Part shown: positions 1-64,000 of the stretch, piece by piece
Layout: each line of letters opens with the position of its first letter
How positions within the stretch are numbered: position 1 is the first letter of the stretch
Made by a program: the position numbers and the translations under genes
The notes under the pieces: generated by a model
The model's database searches: none
Told to the model about the DNA's origin: nothing
What the model saw: only the letters and a program-made list of their open reading frames with translations
Assembly (NCBI GenBank): GCA_944470555.2
Contig: OX104134.1
Coordinates: 68,318,678-68,382,677, forward strand
DNA length: 64,000 nucleotides
Direction: 5' to 3'
Origin: Heterobilharzia americana
Lineage: Eukaryota > Platyhelminthes > Trematoda > Strigeidida > Schistosomatidae

Positions 1-765
1 TTTGTCACTACTAAGTAGTTCCAATGTTGGTGTTTTATGACTGTAACCTTTCCTCAGACTGTAGTTGTGACACAACAAAATGATTAATTCAGACGAAATG
101 GATACATACTTGAATTACCCTTGATTTTCATTTTAAGTGCCATTTCTTTAAATTGTTGGTTCTGATTTTCCTACATAGTCACCTAAATGATCTGTTCAAA
201 GTGATATCAGAATTATATCACCAGTTGAGTTGGATGGTTCATTTGGTAATTCATTTGTTAACCAGTATGGATACTGAAAGCCTGACTAGTTTTCATCACT
301 TCTAACACCAGTGGATAATTTAAATACTAATTAAAAGATTATTGTACCGTGCTTTCTTGACGTATGTCTCATAAAACTACTTTGAAAACAACACGGGGTC
401 TTATACAGTAGATTTATGGGTTAATGAGGTTGTAAAACCTAACCATATGATATGAATAGGTCGTGTGTTGTATATGCTTGGTTGTCAGCGTAATTACCAT
501 CAATATTATGTCCTATTAGGAACCATTTCGAATTCTAGACCAGTCAGTGCTTGCGATTTAAAACTAAAGCTTAATGAAATAAATATAAAAGAGTATGAAA
601 AATGGTTACCTTCAATGTAACAAGTCTTTATACTAAAATATCAATCATTATGGGACTCGAGACAGTCAGAAATCAACTAATATTGGCTCAGAACTTACTC
701 ATAAAATTAAGATATCGGTTGATGAAATTATAATATGTGTACAGTTGTGCCCGACCTCCACAGTC
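1..765. other. AT-rich sequence, nothing recognised
   Basis: No open frame with recognisable motifs and no repeat shared with the rest of the window was seen. The Penelope-like remnant that begins near 766 may extend into its right end. Confidence 0.5.
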
Positions 766-980
766 TTGCAGTTTTCCGACAAAATATGGATAAACAGAAG
801 GAGTAGCAATGGGATCGCCAATATCCCCGATCTTAGCAGATATATTTATGGATAGTTGGGAAAACATGGTTATAAACGTTTAGTCCTGCACCCAACGTCT
901 GGTGGCTATATGTGGATAACACATTTACTGTGTTGAAATCGGAACATATCGACAATTTCCTCACACATATAAACTCACTA
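766..980 (+). pseudogene. Penelope-like element reverse transcriptase remnant
   Basis: The + strand encodes TEGVAMGSPISPILADIF followed, after a frame change, by YVDNTFTVLKSEHIDNFL. The first is the conserved RT motif with GSP..SP. The second is the catalytic YVDD-type motif, here YVDN, so one catalytic aspartate is replaced. A stop precedes TEG and another lies between the motifs. The order and spacing are typical of Penelope-like RTs, which are common in schistosomes. The remnant runs into an assembly gap at 981. It is dead as a protein. Confidence 0.6.
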
Positions 981-1348
981 NNNNNNNNNNNNNNNNNNNN
1001 NNNNNNNNNNNNNNNNNNNNNNNNNNNNNNNNNNNNNNNNNNNNNNNNNNNNNNNNNNNNNNNNNNNNNNNNNNNNNNNNNNNNNNNNNNNNNNNNNNNN
1101 NNNNNNNNNNNNNNNNNNNNNNNNNNNNNNNNNNNNNNNNNNNNNNNNNNNNNNNNNNNNNNNNNNNNNNNNNNNNNNNNNNNNNNNNNNNNNNNNNNNN
1201 NNNNNNNNNNNNNNNNNNNNNNNNNNNNNNNNNNNNNNNNNNNNNNNNNNNNNNNNNNNNNNNNNNNNNNNNNNNNNNNNNNNNNNNNNNNNNNNNNNNN
1301 NNNNNNNNNNNNNNNNNNNNNNNNNNNNNNNNNNNNNNNNNNNNNNNN
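981..1348. other. Assembly gap (368 N)
   Basis: Run of N. It interrupts the Penelope-like remnant; apparent open frames crossing it mean nothing. Confidence 0.99.
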
Positions 1349-1735
1349 TACCCTTTTTGTGGAACGCAACTTTCCCACACCACCACAGAGAAATACCTTG
1401 GACTGATACTGACGGACAAGCAGAACGCCGCTTCCAATTACCCAGGAGATGCCTTCAGAGCCCATACAGTACTACGCTTCGTGGGCAGACAACTGGGCGT
1501 CCCTACTCTGGAACCCTTCCCAGAGCTGTACAAGACCAACATTTGACATCACTTGGAGGTCCACGGCGTCATTGCACTACCATATCTGAAGAGAGATGTG
1601 AACCTCTGGAGAAAGTTCAGGGGCAAGCAACAAAGGGTATTATGGAATTGAAGAAAAAACCCCTGGGGATAGGTCAAAATACTCAGGGCTTTATTATATT
1701 AGCTACTATGGGCTGGGTTGTGCCTCGATAATGGC
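1349..1735 (+). pseudogene. Retroelement coding remnant, family unclear
   Basis: One + frame reads TEKYLGLILTDKQNAASN and then FRAHTVLRFVGRQLGVPTLE with few interruptions before stops at about 1545 and later. The KYLGL stretch resembles the end of a reverse transcriptase, but I cannot name the family. It could be the 3' part of the Penelope-like remnant across the gap or a separate element. Confidence 0.35.
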
Positions 1736-2230
1736 TTATAAAATACTAGGTAATCGAAGTCATCTGAACAACCATCCGAACACTGTGATACTTCTCGTGG
1801 TGACCGAAGCAGAGTCCCCCACGAAAGGGCGAAAATACGAGCGAGTTCACACTTTTTATCTCTGTAAGTTTTCGGCCACTGGAATGCATTACCTGCCGAG
1901 ATGACGACTGTTCCGTCCATCGACAGCCTCAAGAGGAGGTTGGATGGCAACGCAGCGACGTATAGTTTGCGCCCATCCAGTTGGGATACGGACTAGGCCG
2001 ATGCAATCTGCTAACTCCCTACAACCCAGCACAGCCAACCACATACAGCGTCTTTTATGTCACCACTATTGTCACGAACTTGACTCAACCTTAGACTTCC
2101 CAGTAGACGTCTCCTCCAGTTACCATCCACTATTAATAGTATTACTATCTCTATCCCTACAACCCGTCCAATAATCTCTTCGTTCTGACGCCCTGATCTC
2201 ACAGCATTTATTAAAGCTCTTTCTTTCACT
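1736..2230 (+). pseudogene. C-terminal tail of a non-LTR retrotransposon ORF
   Basis: Between 1879 and 1969 the + strand encodes WNALPAEMTTVPSIDSLKRR followed by LDGN. This is the WNxLP...SIDxFKxxLD signature at the C terminus of many non-LTR reverse transcriptases. Flanking frames are broken and no start or RT core remains here. The sequence to 2230 is a degenerate tail without recognisable coding. Confidence 0.5.
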
Positions 2231-2749
2231 CATCTTCTAGGGACCTACATAGGTTTCTCCCTCCCTTCCTCTCCGCTTCCTTCCACCTTATCGTATTTTG
2301 TACCATTTTCTTCACAGTTAATCTTCTTTGATTTATTTGGGCATCTTTTCTGTCTTCCTTTTACAACCGCTCAGATTAACTATCTGGTGGTAAGGCGGTT
2401 GAGGAACCCATCTGAGCCAGAGTCCTCGGAAAAAGCTCATAATTCCTACAGATTTAGTCAACACAACCACTCATCAGGTTAACGAGAGCTACAGAAGGCA
2501 AGTGAGTAGACCTAATACATCGGAATTCACCAAAAGCATAGAACCGTTCCGTAAGACCAAGAAGCAAGCGTGAGGAGATCAATTGGTTTAGACTAGTTCT
2601 TAAAAGGATATTCGGTATTGAACTTCGTGATAACTTGATTAAATAGATCAACGAGGTCGAGATACCGAAGCACCTTTTACAATATTTGAAGGTCATCGCC
2701 TCTTTTATGTGTGGTTTAATTCGACAATATCCAAACTGAGTCTGTTGCA
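2231..2749. other. 5' flank of the WDFY3 gene
   Basis: About 520 bases before the proposed start codon. No TATA box, repeat or exon could be called with confidence. The transcription start and any 5' UTR or spliced-leader acceptor probably lie here or further upstream, but nothing in the sequence fixes them. Confidence 0.3.
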
Positions 2750-57421
<54,672 letters not shown>

Positions 57422-57639
57422 GTAAGTCGTCTTATTCTACAGTTTATTAACTCTTATACTTAAGGAAACTAACGATGAATTAATTTCTAGACACACTTTT
57501 TAAACTAGGGAGAATTTATTAATGAATGAATGCTGCGTATACGTAGCCTCTGTCATTGAAATCCTACCCTTACGTGATACCTTTATCTCCGCAAAAGTGG
57601 AACCTATATAAAGCTAATGATGTGCCTTGTAAACTAGAC
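57422..57639 (+). other. Sequence after the last placed exon
   Basis: Nothing recognised. The remaining WD repeat and FYVE exons of WDFY3 should lie downstream but are not seen before 64000. Confidence 0.4.
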
Positions 57640-58870
57640 TTCAAAAACCGAGACTCTGACTTAGTCACTCAGAACACCTATTTCATGTTTGCTGCAGATG
57701 TGTTCAGATAACCATCTTCTTTTAGCACATAGTTCAGAGACAAAAACAGACATTTCTGACCTGGCGTCCATTGACCTCAACTCAGCAGTGGTCACAGATA
57801 AACTATATTGCTATCGGCTGTGGCTGGAGAAGGTCGGTGGGATATTATCACTTCTTCTGAAAAACGTGTGTGGAAAGAGATCATGCGTTGGTTTGGACAC
57901 GCGCACATCTACGCCTAAATGAATGTGCGAAAACTACAGCAGCCACATCATTGCGAGTGATGCTTGACGATGAGAATACTAAGACTGATTTCAGCAAGGA
58001 ACTGCCTGAAAAGTTATCAGTACCGAACGAAATCACTCACCGAGAAGAAGTTTAGTGCCATCTCCAATCTGCTGTAAAAACAGCCTTAAATACCGTAGCT
58101 GACCCTCAAAAAGCGGTTAGAAAAAGTTAGTGGATCTCAGCAGCTTCTTCTGAATCAACAGATGCGCGTGAACGCATTTCTGCAGGTTCCGAGCACAGTT
58201 AGGATCGCAAATAACACAAATATAGGCTGACAAGTAGTCTGCGCAATGATCGCGAACTGTTGTAGGCAGCGAAAGTTAGAGAGATACGAAAGGCAGTGAC
58301 GATAAGTAACAGTAGACAGCTACTTGTAACTATCAAGGAGATTGAGGCAAAAGGTTAATGGTTAGCGAACCTATAGCCGAGAAAGATGGATCTACGATTC
58401 CTTTGTAGGGAAGGCGACTGGAATGATGGGCGGAACACTTCACCTGGTCTTCAGTTATCGTTCCGTTGCCTACTATCCAGCTGTATCTTGAATGAAACAT
58501 TGAGATGGGACACTTTTAGAGGCCAAGAAAGTAGTCTGAGATGAGGGAAGGAATCCAGACCAATACCGGCGTTAATTAGAGATGTCGGTCGTACATTACT
58601 GGTAGGTTGAATGAAGCGTTAGCTAGTGCATGGGAATCAGGTACTATCGGTTTCAACCACTGATTATCTTAGTCTTCAAGAAAGGGGAGATGTCCGCTTG
58701 TTACAACGATAGGGAATCGTTGGTTGTTGGTCTGAGCCGTGTAGGAAAGCGTAGACTTCCAGGTTGGGGTTTGCATGACAACAGAAACTAGAGGTTGCAG
58801 ACTCTAGGTGATATGGCTTACAATCGACGTCACTAGTGCCGATTTAGGTACACATTATCCTCATATTAGT
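57640..58870 (+). mobile_element. Degenerate non-LTR element, second family
   Basis: CSDNHLLLAHSSETKTDI (57700) and a DHALVWTRAHLRLNECA stretch (57875) belong to the endonuclease end. The linker up to RT follows. From 58500 it shows RT scraps (ttagtcttcaagaaagggga), and 58720-58860 is the 3' end with gttggtctgagccgtgtagg. Most of the RT domain has been deleted. Confidence 0.6.
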
Positions 58871-59053
58871 CATCCTACTGAATTTCAGTACCCACATACA
58901 TTCTTGCTCTCTTTTTACAACTTTTAACTTCTTTCTTCTTCTTCTTTCGTCTTAGTGCATTCTCGCTTTCTTTGCTGATTTGAGGTATGGCACCTTGGTC
59001 TGTAACGCGGTAATGCCTGGTCTTATGTTAATATTGTCTACTTATATGTCCCA

Positions 59054-60666
59054 CCTCGCGTGGTTAACTAGTTCACTAGTTACTAGCCGGTCCTAAGCCC
59101 GGGTAAAGAAGGAAGGCTGGGAGTAAGACTACCAACCCTATCCCAGAAAACCAATTCAACCCTCAAAAAACTCCAAAGCACAAACAAAATATCAAAAATA
59201 AAAGTAAACTTATTCCTCGCTGCAATTGGGGAGACAAATTGACGCCGGTTGGTGAAAGCCTTCGGCAAGCCAATTGGTCGATGTATCTTCTCTCAATGAA
59301 GGCAAAAGTAAACATGGGGACATGGAATATCCCCACAATGTTCGAAGTTAGCAAGGGTGTCCAGATTGCAAAACAAACGAGAAGATATGGCATAGAAGTG
59401 CTGAGAATCTGCGAAAGCAGATGGAATGGAAGTGGACTCTCCAAACTGTCAACTGGAGAGTCAATAATCAATCGACTCCGATATTGTCACCCAGACGACA
59501 ACCATAAGCACACTGAGTTTACGAGTGGCTATCATGATGTCCACTCACAAGAGCATCGAAGGCTCTCCCTCATGCAGTGGGAACCAATCTCCTCCTGCAG
59601 GATCAGGATCATGATAACAAGATTCAACTGAAGAGGAAGCAAAGTCACAATCATTTAATGCTACACACATACAAATAATGCAGATGAAGAGAAGAAGGAG
59701 GAATTCTACAGACAACTACTAGACAACCACTACTAGACAAGACCGCACACCAGTTGGCGACATCAAAATTCCAATGGGCATGGCGACATGAATGCCAGCC
59801 AAACTGTGCACAGACAACACAGGAAGAGAATCAATCATGAGTCGAGAAGCACTCAGTGAAATGATGAGTGAGAATGGAGAAGTGTTTGCAGACTTCTGCA
59901 CATTCAACAATTTGGTGATTGGAGTCAGGCAGTGTGTATAAAAACACAAGGATATTCACAAGACAGTGACATGGATTTGATTTCACCAGACACCAGACAC
60001 ACTACGCTAGAAGTCAGATCGACTTCATCTCAATCTGAAGAAAGTGAAGATGCAGCCTACTGGACACAAGATCAGATCAAGAAGGGGAGCAGATGTAGGT
60101 TCACACCACTCACTATATACTGCAAACAACCTGTCTTCAAAATCAACTTGAAAGCCTTCGACGAAGAAGTTGGTGATAGACCACAGTTGAAGTTCAACAC
60201 CCAGAAGAGAAACTGAACTGAAGGACGAAACTACAAAGGACATCTTCACGTCAGTCAGTCATCAGGATAAAATAGGAGATATCGAGCAACATCCCTGAAG
60301 AAACCTGTGTGGATGAACACTGGAACTCTTTGAAAGCTATGTGGAAAGAAACCTGTATAACCGTACTAGGAAGGAAGAGGGAACAAAACAAGGAATGTAT
60401 GTCGACGGGCACTTGGAAGCTGATAGAGGAGGGAGAGGGAGAGGGAGAGGAAGATGGTAAAGTCGAAGATAAGCCAGTGGAAGGATGCACAGCGAGAAGA
60501 GGAACTGAGTAGAACGTATAAAACACTGGGCAAAGAAGTGAAGAAGAGTGTGAACAAAGACAAGATACCTAATTCTACGACACACTGACAAGTGAAGCAG
60601 AACAGGTTGCAGGTACGAGAGACCTTACACAATACTACATAAAATAATCAGGTTACTATCTGGGAA
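59054..60666 (+). mobile_element. RTE-type retrotransposon copy D, 5' part (split by copy E)
   Basis: Starts cctcgcgtggttaac and reads KVNMGTWNIPTMFEVSKGVQ, then broken endonuclease and linker sequence. At 60666 it is interrupted by copy E and resumes at 63890. Nearly the same as the matching part of copy B (minus strand, 35785-39119), including the same inserted and duplicated bases that destroy the frame. Confidence 0.9.
60658..60666. repeat. Target-site duplication of RTE copy E, left
   Basis: atctgggaa inside copy D, repeated at 63888-63896 after copy E. The two outermost bases overlap the ATT tail, so at least ctgggaa (7 bp) is certain. Confidence 0.85.
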
Positions 60667-60729
60667 CCTCGCCTGGTTAACTAGTTTACTAGTTACTAGC
60701 CGGTCCTAAGCCCGGGTAAAGAGGGAAGG

Positions 60730-61938
60730 TTGGGCATAGGGCTAGCAACCCTACCCCGTAAAACAAATCTAACCGCTAAAGAAACTTCAAAGCACAAACA
60801 AAATATAAAAAATGAAAACAAACTTATTCCCCGCTGGAATCGGAGAGGCGAAATGACGCCAGTTGGTGAAAGCCTTCGGGAAGCCAATTGGCCGATGTGT
60901 CTTCTCTCGATGAAAGCGAAAGTAAACGTGGGGACATGGAATGTCCGCACCATGTTTGAACCCAGTAAGGCAGCCCAGATTGCAAAGGAGATGAGAAGGT
61001 ATAACATCGAAGTGCTTGGGATTTGCGAAAGCAGATGGAATGGGAGTGGACTCCCCAAACTGTCAACTGGAGAATCAATAATCTACTCCGGTCACCCAGA
61101 CGCCAACCACGAGCACACTGAGGGAGTGGCTATCATGATGTCCTCAAGAGCATCGAAGGCTCTCATGCAGTGGGAACCAATCTCCTCCAGGATCATGACA
61201 GCAAGATTCAACTCAAAAGGAAGAAAGGTCACAATCATACAATGTTATGCACCTACAAATAATGCAGAGCAAGAGAAAAAGGAGGAATTCTACAGACAAC
61301 TTCAGTCAACACTGGACAAGACGTCAGTTGGCGATATCAAAATTCTAATGGGCGACATGAATGCCAAACTGGGAGGGGACAACACGGGAAGAGAACTAAC
61401 CATGGGTCGAGAGGCGCTAGGTGAAATGAATGAGAATGGAGAATTGTTTGCAGAATTCTGTGCATTCAACGATTTGGTGATTGGAGGCAGTGTGTTCAGG
61501 CACAAGGATATCCACAAAGCGACATGGACTTCACCAGATGGACACACTAAAAATCAAATCGACTTTATCTCAATCTCAAGAAAATGGAGACGCAGTCTAC
61601 TTAACACAAGGTCAAGAAGAGGAGCAGATGTAGGTTCAGACCACTATCTAGTGCAAGGAACCTTCCAAATCAAGTTAAAAGCCTTCAAGGAAGCTGGTGA
61701 TAGACCTCAATTCAAGTACAACACTCGGAAACTGAAGGATGAAACTACAAAGGAGATCTTCAAAGCAGCCATCAAGACAAAATGGGAGACGTCGAGGGAC
61801 ATCCCTGAAGAAACCTGTGTAGAAGAACACTGGAAGTCTTTGAAAGCTATGTGGAAAGAAACCTGCACAGCCGTATTAGGAAGGAAGAAGAAAGAAGACA
61901 AGATGAGGAATGGATCTCGACGGATACCTGGAAGCTGA
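60730..61938 (+). pseudogene. RTE copy E ORF, endonuclease part
   Basis: Starts MGIGLATLPRKTN. The APE-type endonuclease shows NVGTWNVRTMFE, CESRWNGSG, CYAPTNNAEQEKKEEFYR, MGDMNAKLGGDNTGR, FRHKDIHKATWTSPDG, NQIDFISIS and VGSDHYLVQGTF. These carry the catalytic Asn, Glu, Asp-x-Asn and SDH residues. Homology leaves this frame at about 61880-61920, where the protein runs into a stop after a frameshift. It nicks target DNA in the living element. Confidence 0.85.
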
Positions 61939-62600
61939 TAGAGGAGAGGAGGATGGTGAAGCAGAAGATAAACCAGTGCAAGGATGCTCAACGACAAGAG
62001 GAACTGAGCACAATGTATAAAACACTGGATAAAGAAGTGAAGAAGAGTGCACGCAAAGACAAAAGACACTTCTACGAAACACTGGCAAGTGAAGCAGAAC
62101 AGGCTGCAGGTAAGAGAGACCTGACGACATTGTATCAAATAACCAGGTTGCTATCAGGGAAGAGACCAACACAGATGAAACCAATAAAAGATGAAGAAGG
62201 AAATTTAATTACAAAAGAAGAGAAACAGAGGAAACGATGGGCCGACCACTTCAAGAAGCTCTTGAATCGACCACCACCTGCACTTCGTCCAGAAATACCA
62301 CCTGCAGCCGCTGAATTACAAGTGAACATAAATCCCCCAACGAAAATGGAAGTCCTGAACGCCATAAAGCTACTGAAATGTGGGAAAGCAGCAGGACCAG
62401 ATGGAATACCGCCAGAAGCACTGAGAACAGATGCAGAGACAACAGCGGACATGCTCACACCACTATTGCAGAAGGTGTGGAAGGAAGAGAAGGTACCTGA
62501 CGATTGGAAGAAGGGTTACCTTGTCAAACTGCCGAAGAAGGGAGACCTCAGTGTTTGCAAGAACTGGCGCGGAATCACTCTCCTGTCCACCCACAGCAAG
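61851..62600 (+). pseudogene. RTE copy E ORF, linker and start of RT
   Basis: Second frame after the first frameshift. A Lys/Glu-rich linker (KSARKDKRHFYETLASEAEQ) leads to the RT start: LLKCGKAAGPDGIPPEAL, WKKGYLVKLPKKGD and CKNWRGITLLST. The frame is lost again near 62595-62605, inside the RT domain. Confidence 0.85.
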
Positions 62601-63873
62601 CAAAATATTAAGCCGCATCATCCTGGAGAGGCTTAAAGATGCACTGGATTCAAAACTGCGACCGGAACAGGCAGGCTTCAGGAAGTACAAATCATGTGCA
62701 GACCAAATTGCAACGCTTCGTATCATCATAGAACAGAGCGTAGAATGGCAATCAGCTCTCTACCTCAACTTCATCGACTTTGAGAAGGCCTTTGACAGCG
62801 TCGACCGACAAGTAATTTGGAAACTGCTTCAATACTACGGAGTACCGCAAACCTTTATCCGCCTCATTCAACAACTATATGAAGATGCCACATGCCAAGT
62901 AATCCACAATGGGAAGCTCAGTGATGCCTTTGAAGTGAAGACAGGAGTGAAACAAGGTTGCCTACTATCCCCTATGATATTCCTTATTGTGGTGGACTGG
63001 ATCATGCAGCAAACAGTAGGCAGCGAGAAGAGGGGGATACACTGGACGACGGAAAAGAACCTAGAAGACTTGGATTTCGCCGATGACTTATGCCTAATGT
63101 CACATAAACTTGAAGATCTGCAGGCAAAAACTAACAAGTTGACAGAAGAGGCAGCTAAGACGGGACTTCAGGTGAATATAGAGAAGACAGAAGTGATGAA
63201 GATACCGCACCACCACCATCAACAACAACAACAAACTCCAATCACCGTCAACGGGAGAAACTTGAAGGAAGTAACCTCCTTCACTTATCTAGGAAGCACT
63301 GTTTCAACTACAGGCGGGACGGACGAGGACGTCAAAGTCAGAATCGGAAAAGCAAGACAGGCGTTCATTAGCCTGAAACCAGTGTGGAGATCTTCTGCAC
63401 TCAGCATGTGGAACAAGATACGGATTTTCAACACCAACGTCAAGTCAGTGCTCTTGTATGGCTCAGAGACTTGGCGCGTCACGAAAGGTATTTCCAATAA
63501 ACTACAGACATTCATCAACAACTGCTTACGCTCGCTGCTGAAGATCAGATGGCCAGAAAAAATAAGCAACAAGGAACTCTGGGAACGAACCAACCAAGAA
63601 CCTATCACGCAACAAATATGCAGGAAGAAGTGGAGATGGATTGGGCATGCACTGAGAAGGCCGACTGAGGACATCACGCGTCAGGCCCTCGAGTGGAATC
63701 CCCATGGGAAGCGACGAGTTGGACGTCCGAGGGTGACATGGAGGAGGTCATGCGAGGAGGAAATGAGAGGTTGTGGGCTGTCGTGGAACCAGGTTCAAAA
63801 GATCTCAGAGAACAGAGGTCACTGGAGGCGTGCTACTGAAGCCCTATGTTCCACTAGGAACCCAAGGGACTAA
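62600..63873 (+). pseudogene. RTE copy E ORF, RT core and C-terminal domain
   Basis: Third frame. It reads KILSRIILERLKDALDSKL, RPEQAGFRKYKSCADQI, FIDFEKAFDSVDRQVIW (motif A), GVKQGCLLSPMIF (motif B), LDFADDLCLMS (catalytic FADD) and LQVNIEKTEVMKI. The post-RT region follows with TYLGSTVSTTGGTDEDV, VLLYGSETWRVTKG and KKWRWIGHALRR. The stop codon merges with the AAT tail. All catalytic residues are intact in this part. Confidence 0.88.
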
Positions 63874-63889
63874 TAATAATAATAATAAT
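63871..63889 (+). repeat. (AAT)n 3' tail of RTE copy E
   Basis: taataataataataataat follows the ORF end. RTE elements end in short tandem repeats of this kind instead of poly(A). Confidence 0.9.
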
Positions 63890-63896
63890 CTGGGAA
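63888..63896. repeat. Target-site duplication of RTE copy E, right
   Basis: atctgggaa, matching 60658-60666; copy D resumes directly after it. Confidence 0.85.
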
Positions 63897-64000
63897 GAGA
63901 TTAACGCAGATGAAAGCAATGAAAGATAGTAAAGGAAAGCTAGTTACTAAAGAGGAGAAATAAAGGGAACAATGGGCTGACTACTTCAAAAAACTCTTGA
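63890..64000 (+). mobile_element. RTE copy D resumed, cut by window end
   Basis: Sequence continues the linker of copy D (gggaagagattaacgcagatg, ending gactacttcaaaaaactcttga), as in copy B around 37510. The RT part of copy D lies outside the window. Confidence 0.85.

Larger units (their letters stand above)
60667..63889 (+). mobile_element. RTE-type retrotransposon copy E, nearly complete
   Basis: About 3.2 kb from cctcgcctggttaac to an (AAT)n tail at 63871-63889. It has a short 5' region, one long reading frame broken twice, and almost no 3' UTR. This is the compact plan of RTE elements (SR2 in Schistosoma is the known relative). Inserted into copy D with a 7-9 bp target duplication. It has the fewest defects of any copy here. 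Confidence 0.93.

Noticed and set aside
833..1465. Long open frames on both strands across the first N run
   Set aside because: They are open only because N codons are not stops; the real flanks are a broken retroelement.

Overview
The window is eukaryotic and looks like a blood fluke (Schistosoma or a close trematode). It is AT-rich and gene-poor, with large introns full of degenerate retrotransposons, two runs of N, and one very large split gene on the + strand. That gene has introns of about 26-34 bases at its 5' end and kilobase-size introns further on, a layout known from schistosome genes. I can name the genus only by inference.

The gene is an orthologue of WDFY3 (ALFY; blue cheese in Drosophila), the BEACH/WD40/FYVE scaffold of selective autophagy. 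Twenty-four exons were placed by splice sites, by reading-phase continuity and by resemblance to human WDFY3 as I remember it. Sixteen (about 2750-31979) encode the armadillo-like N-terminal region, about 1,060 codons. Eight (41868-57421) encode the end of the PH/BEACH linker, the whole BEACH domain and the first WD repeats, about 750 codons. The middle of the protein, roughly 1,600 residues in human, cannot be found between these blocks and is probably lost in or next to the N gap at 31980-32358. The last WD repeats and the FYVE finger are not in the window. Three C-terminal exons each carry a break equivalent to one missing base.

The introns hold several repeat classes. RTE-type non-LTR retrotransposons (SR2-like): copies at 21782-25092 (-), 35785-39119 (-, 9-bp target-site duplication), a 5' fragment at 55019-55295 (-), and a + strand copy from 59054 that is itself interrupted by a fuller copy at 60667-63889, with a 9-bp target-site duplication. 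A second, older non-LTR family (probably CR1-like) survives as remnants at many places on both strands. A Penelope-like reverse transcriptase remnant lies at the left edge. There are at least three tRNA-like SINE families, a 700-bp direct repeat in two introns, a 58-bp-arm inverted repeat around hammerhead-like core motifs, and several AT or ATT microsatellites.

I found no operon, CRISPR array or new multi-gene system. The observations most worth following up are the missing centre of WDFY3, the three same-direction frame breaks, the inverted repeat at 13301-13450, the nested RTE insertion, and the pair of near-identical but broken RTE copies in opposite orientation.
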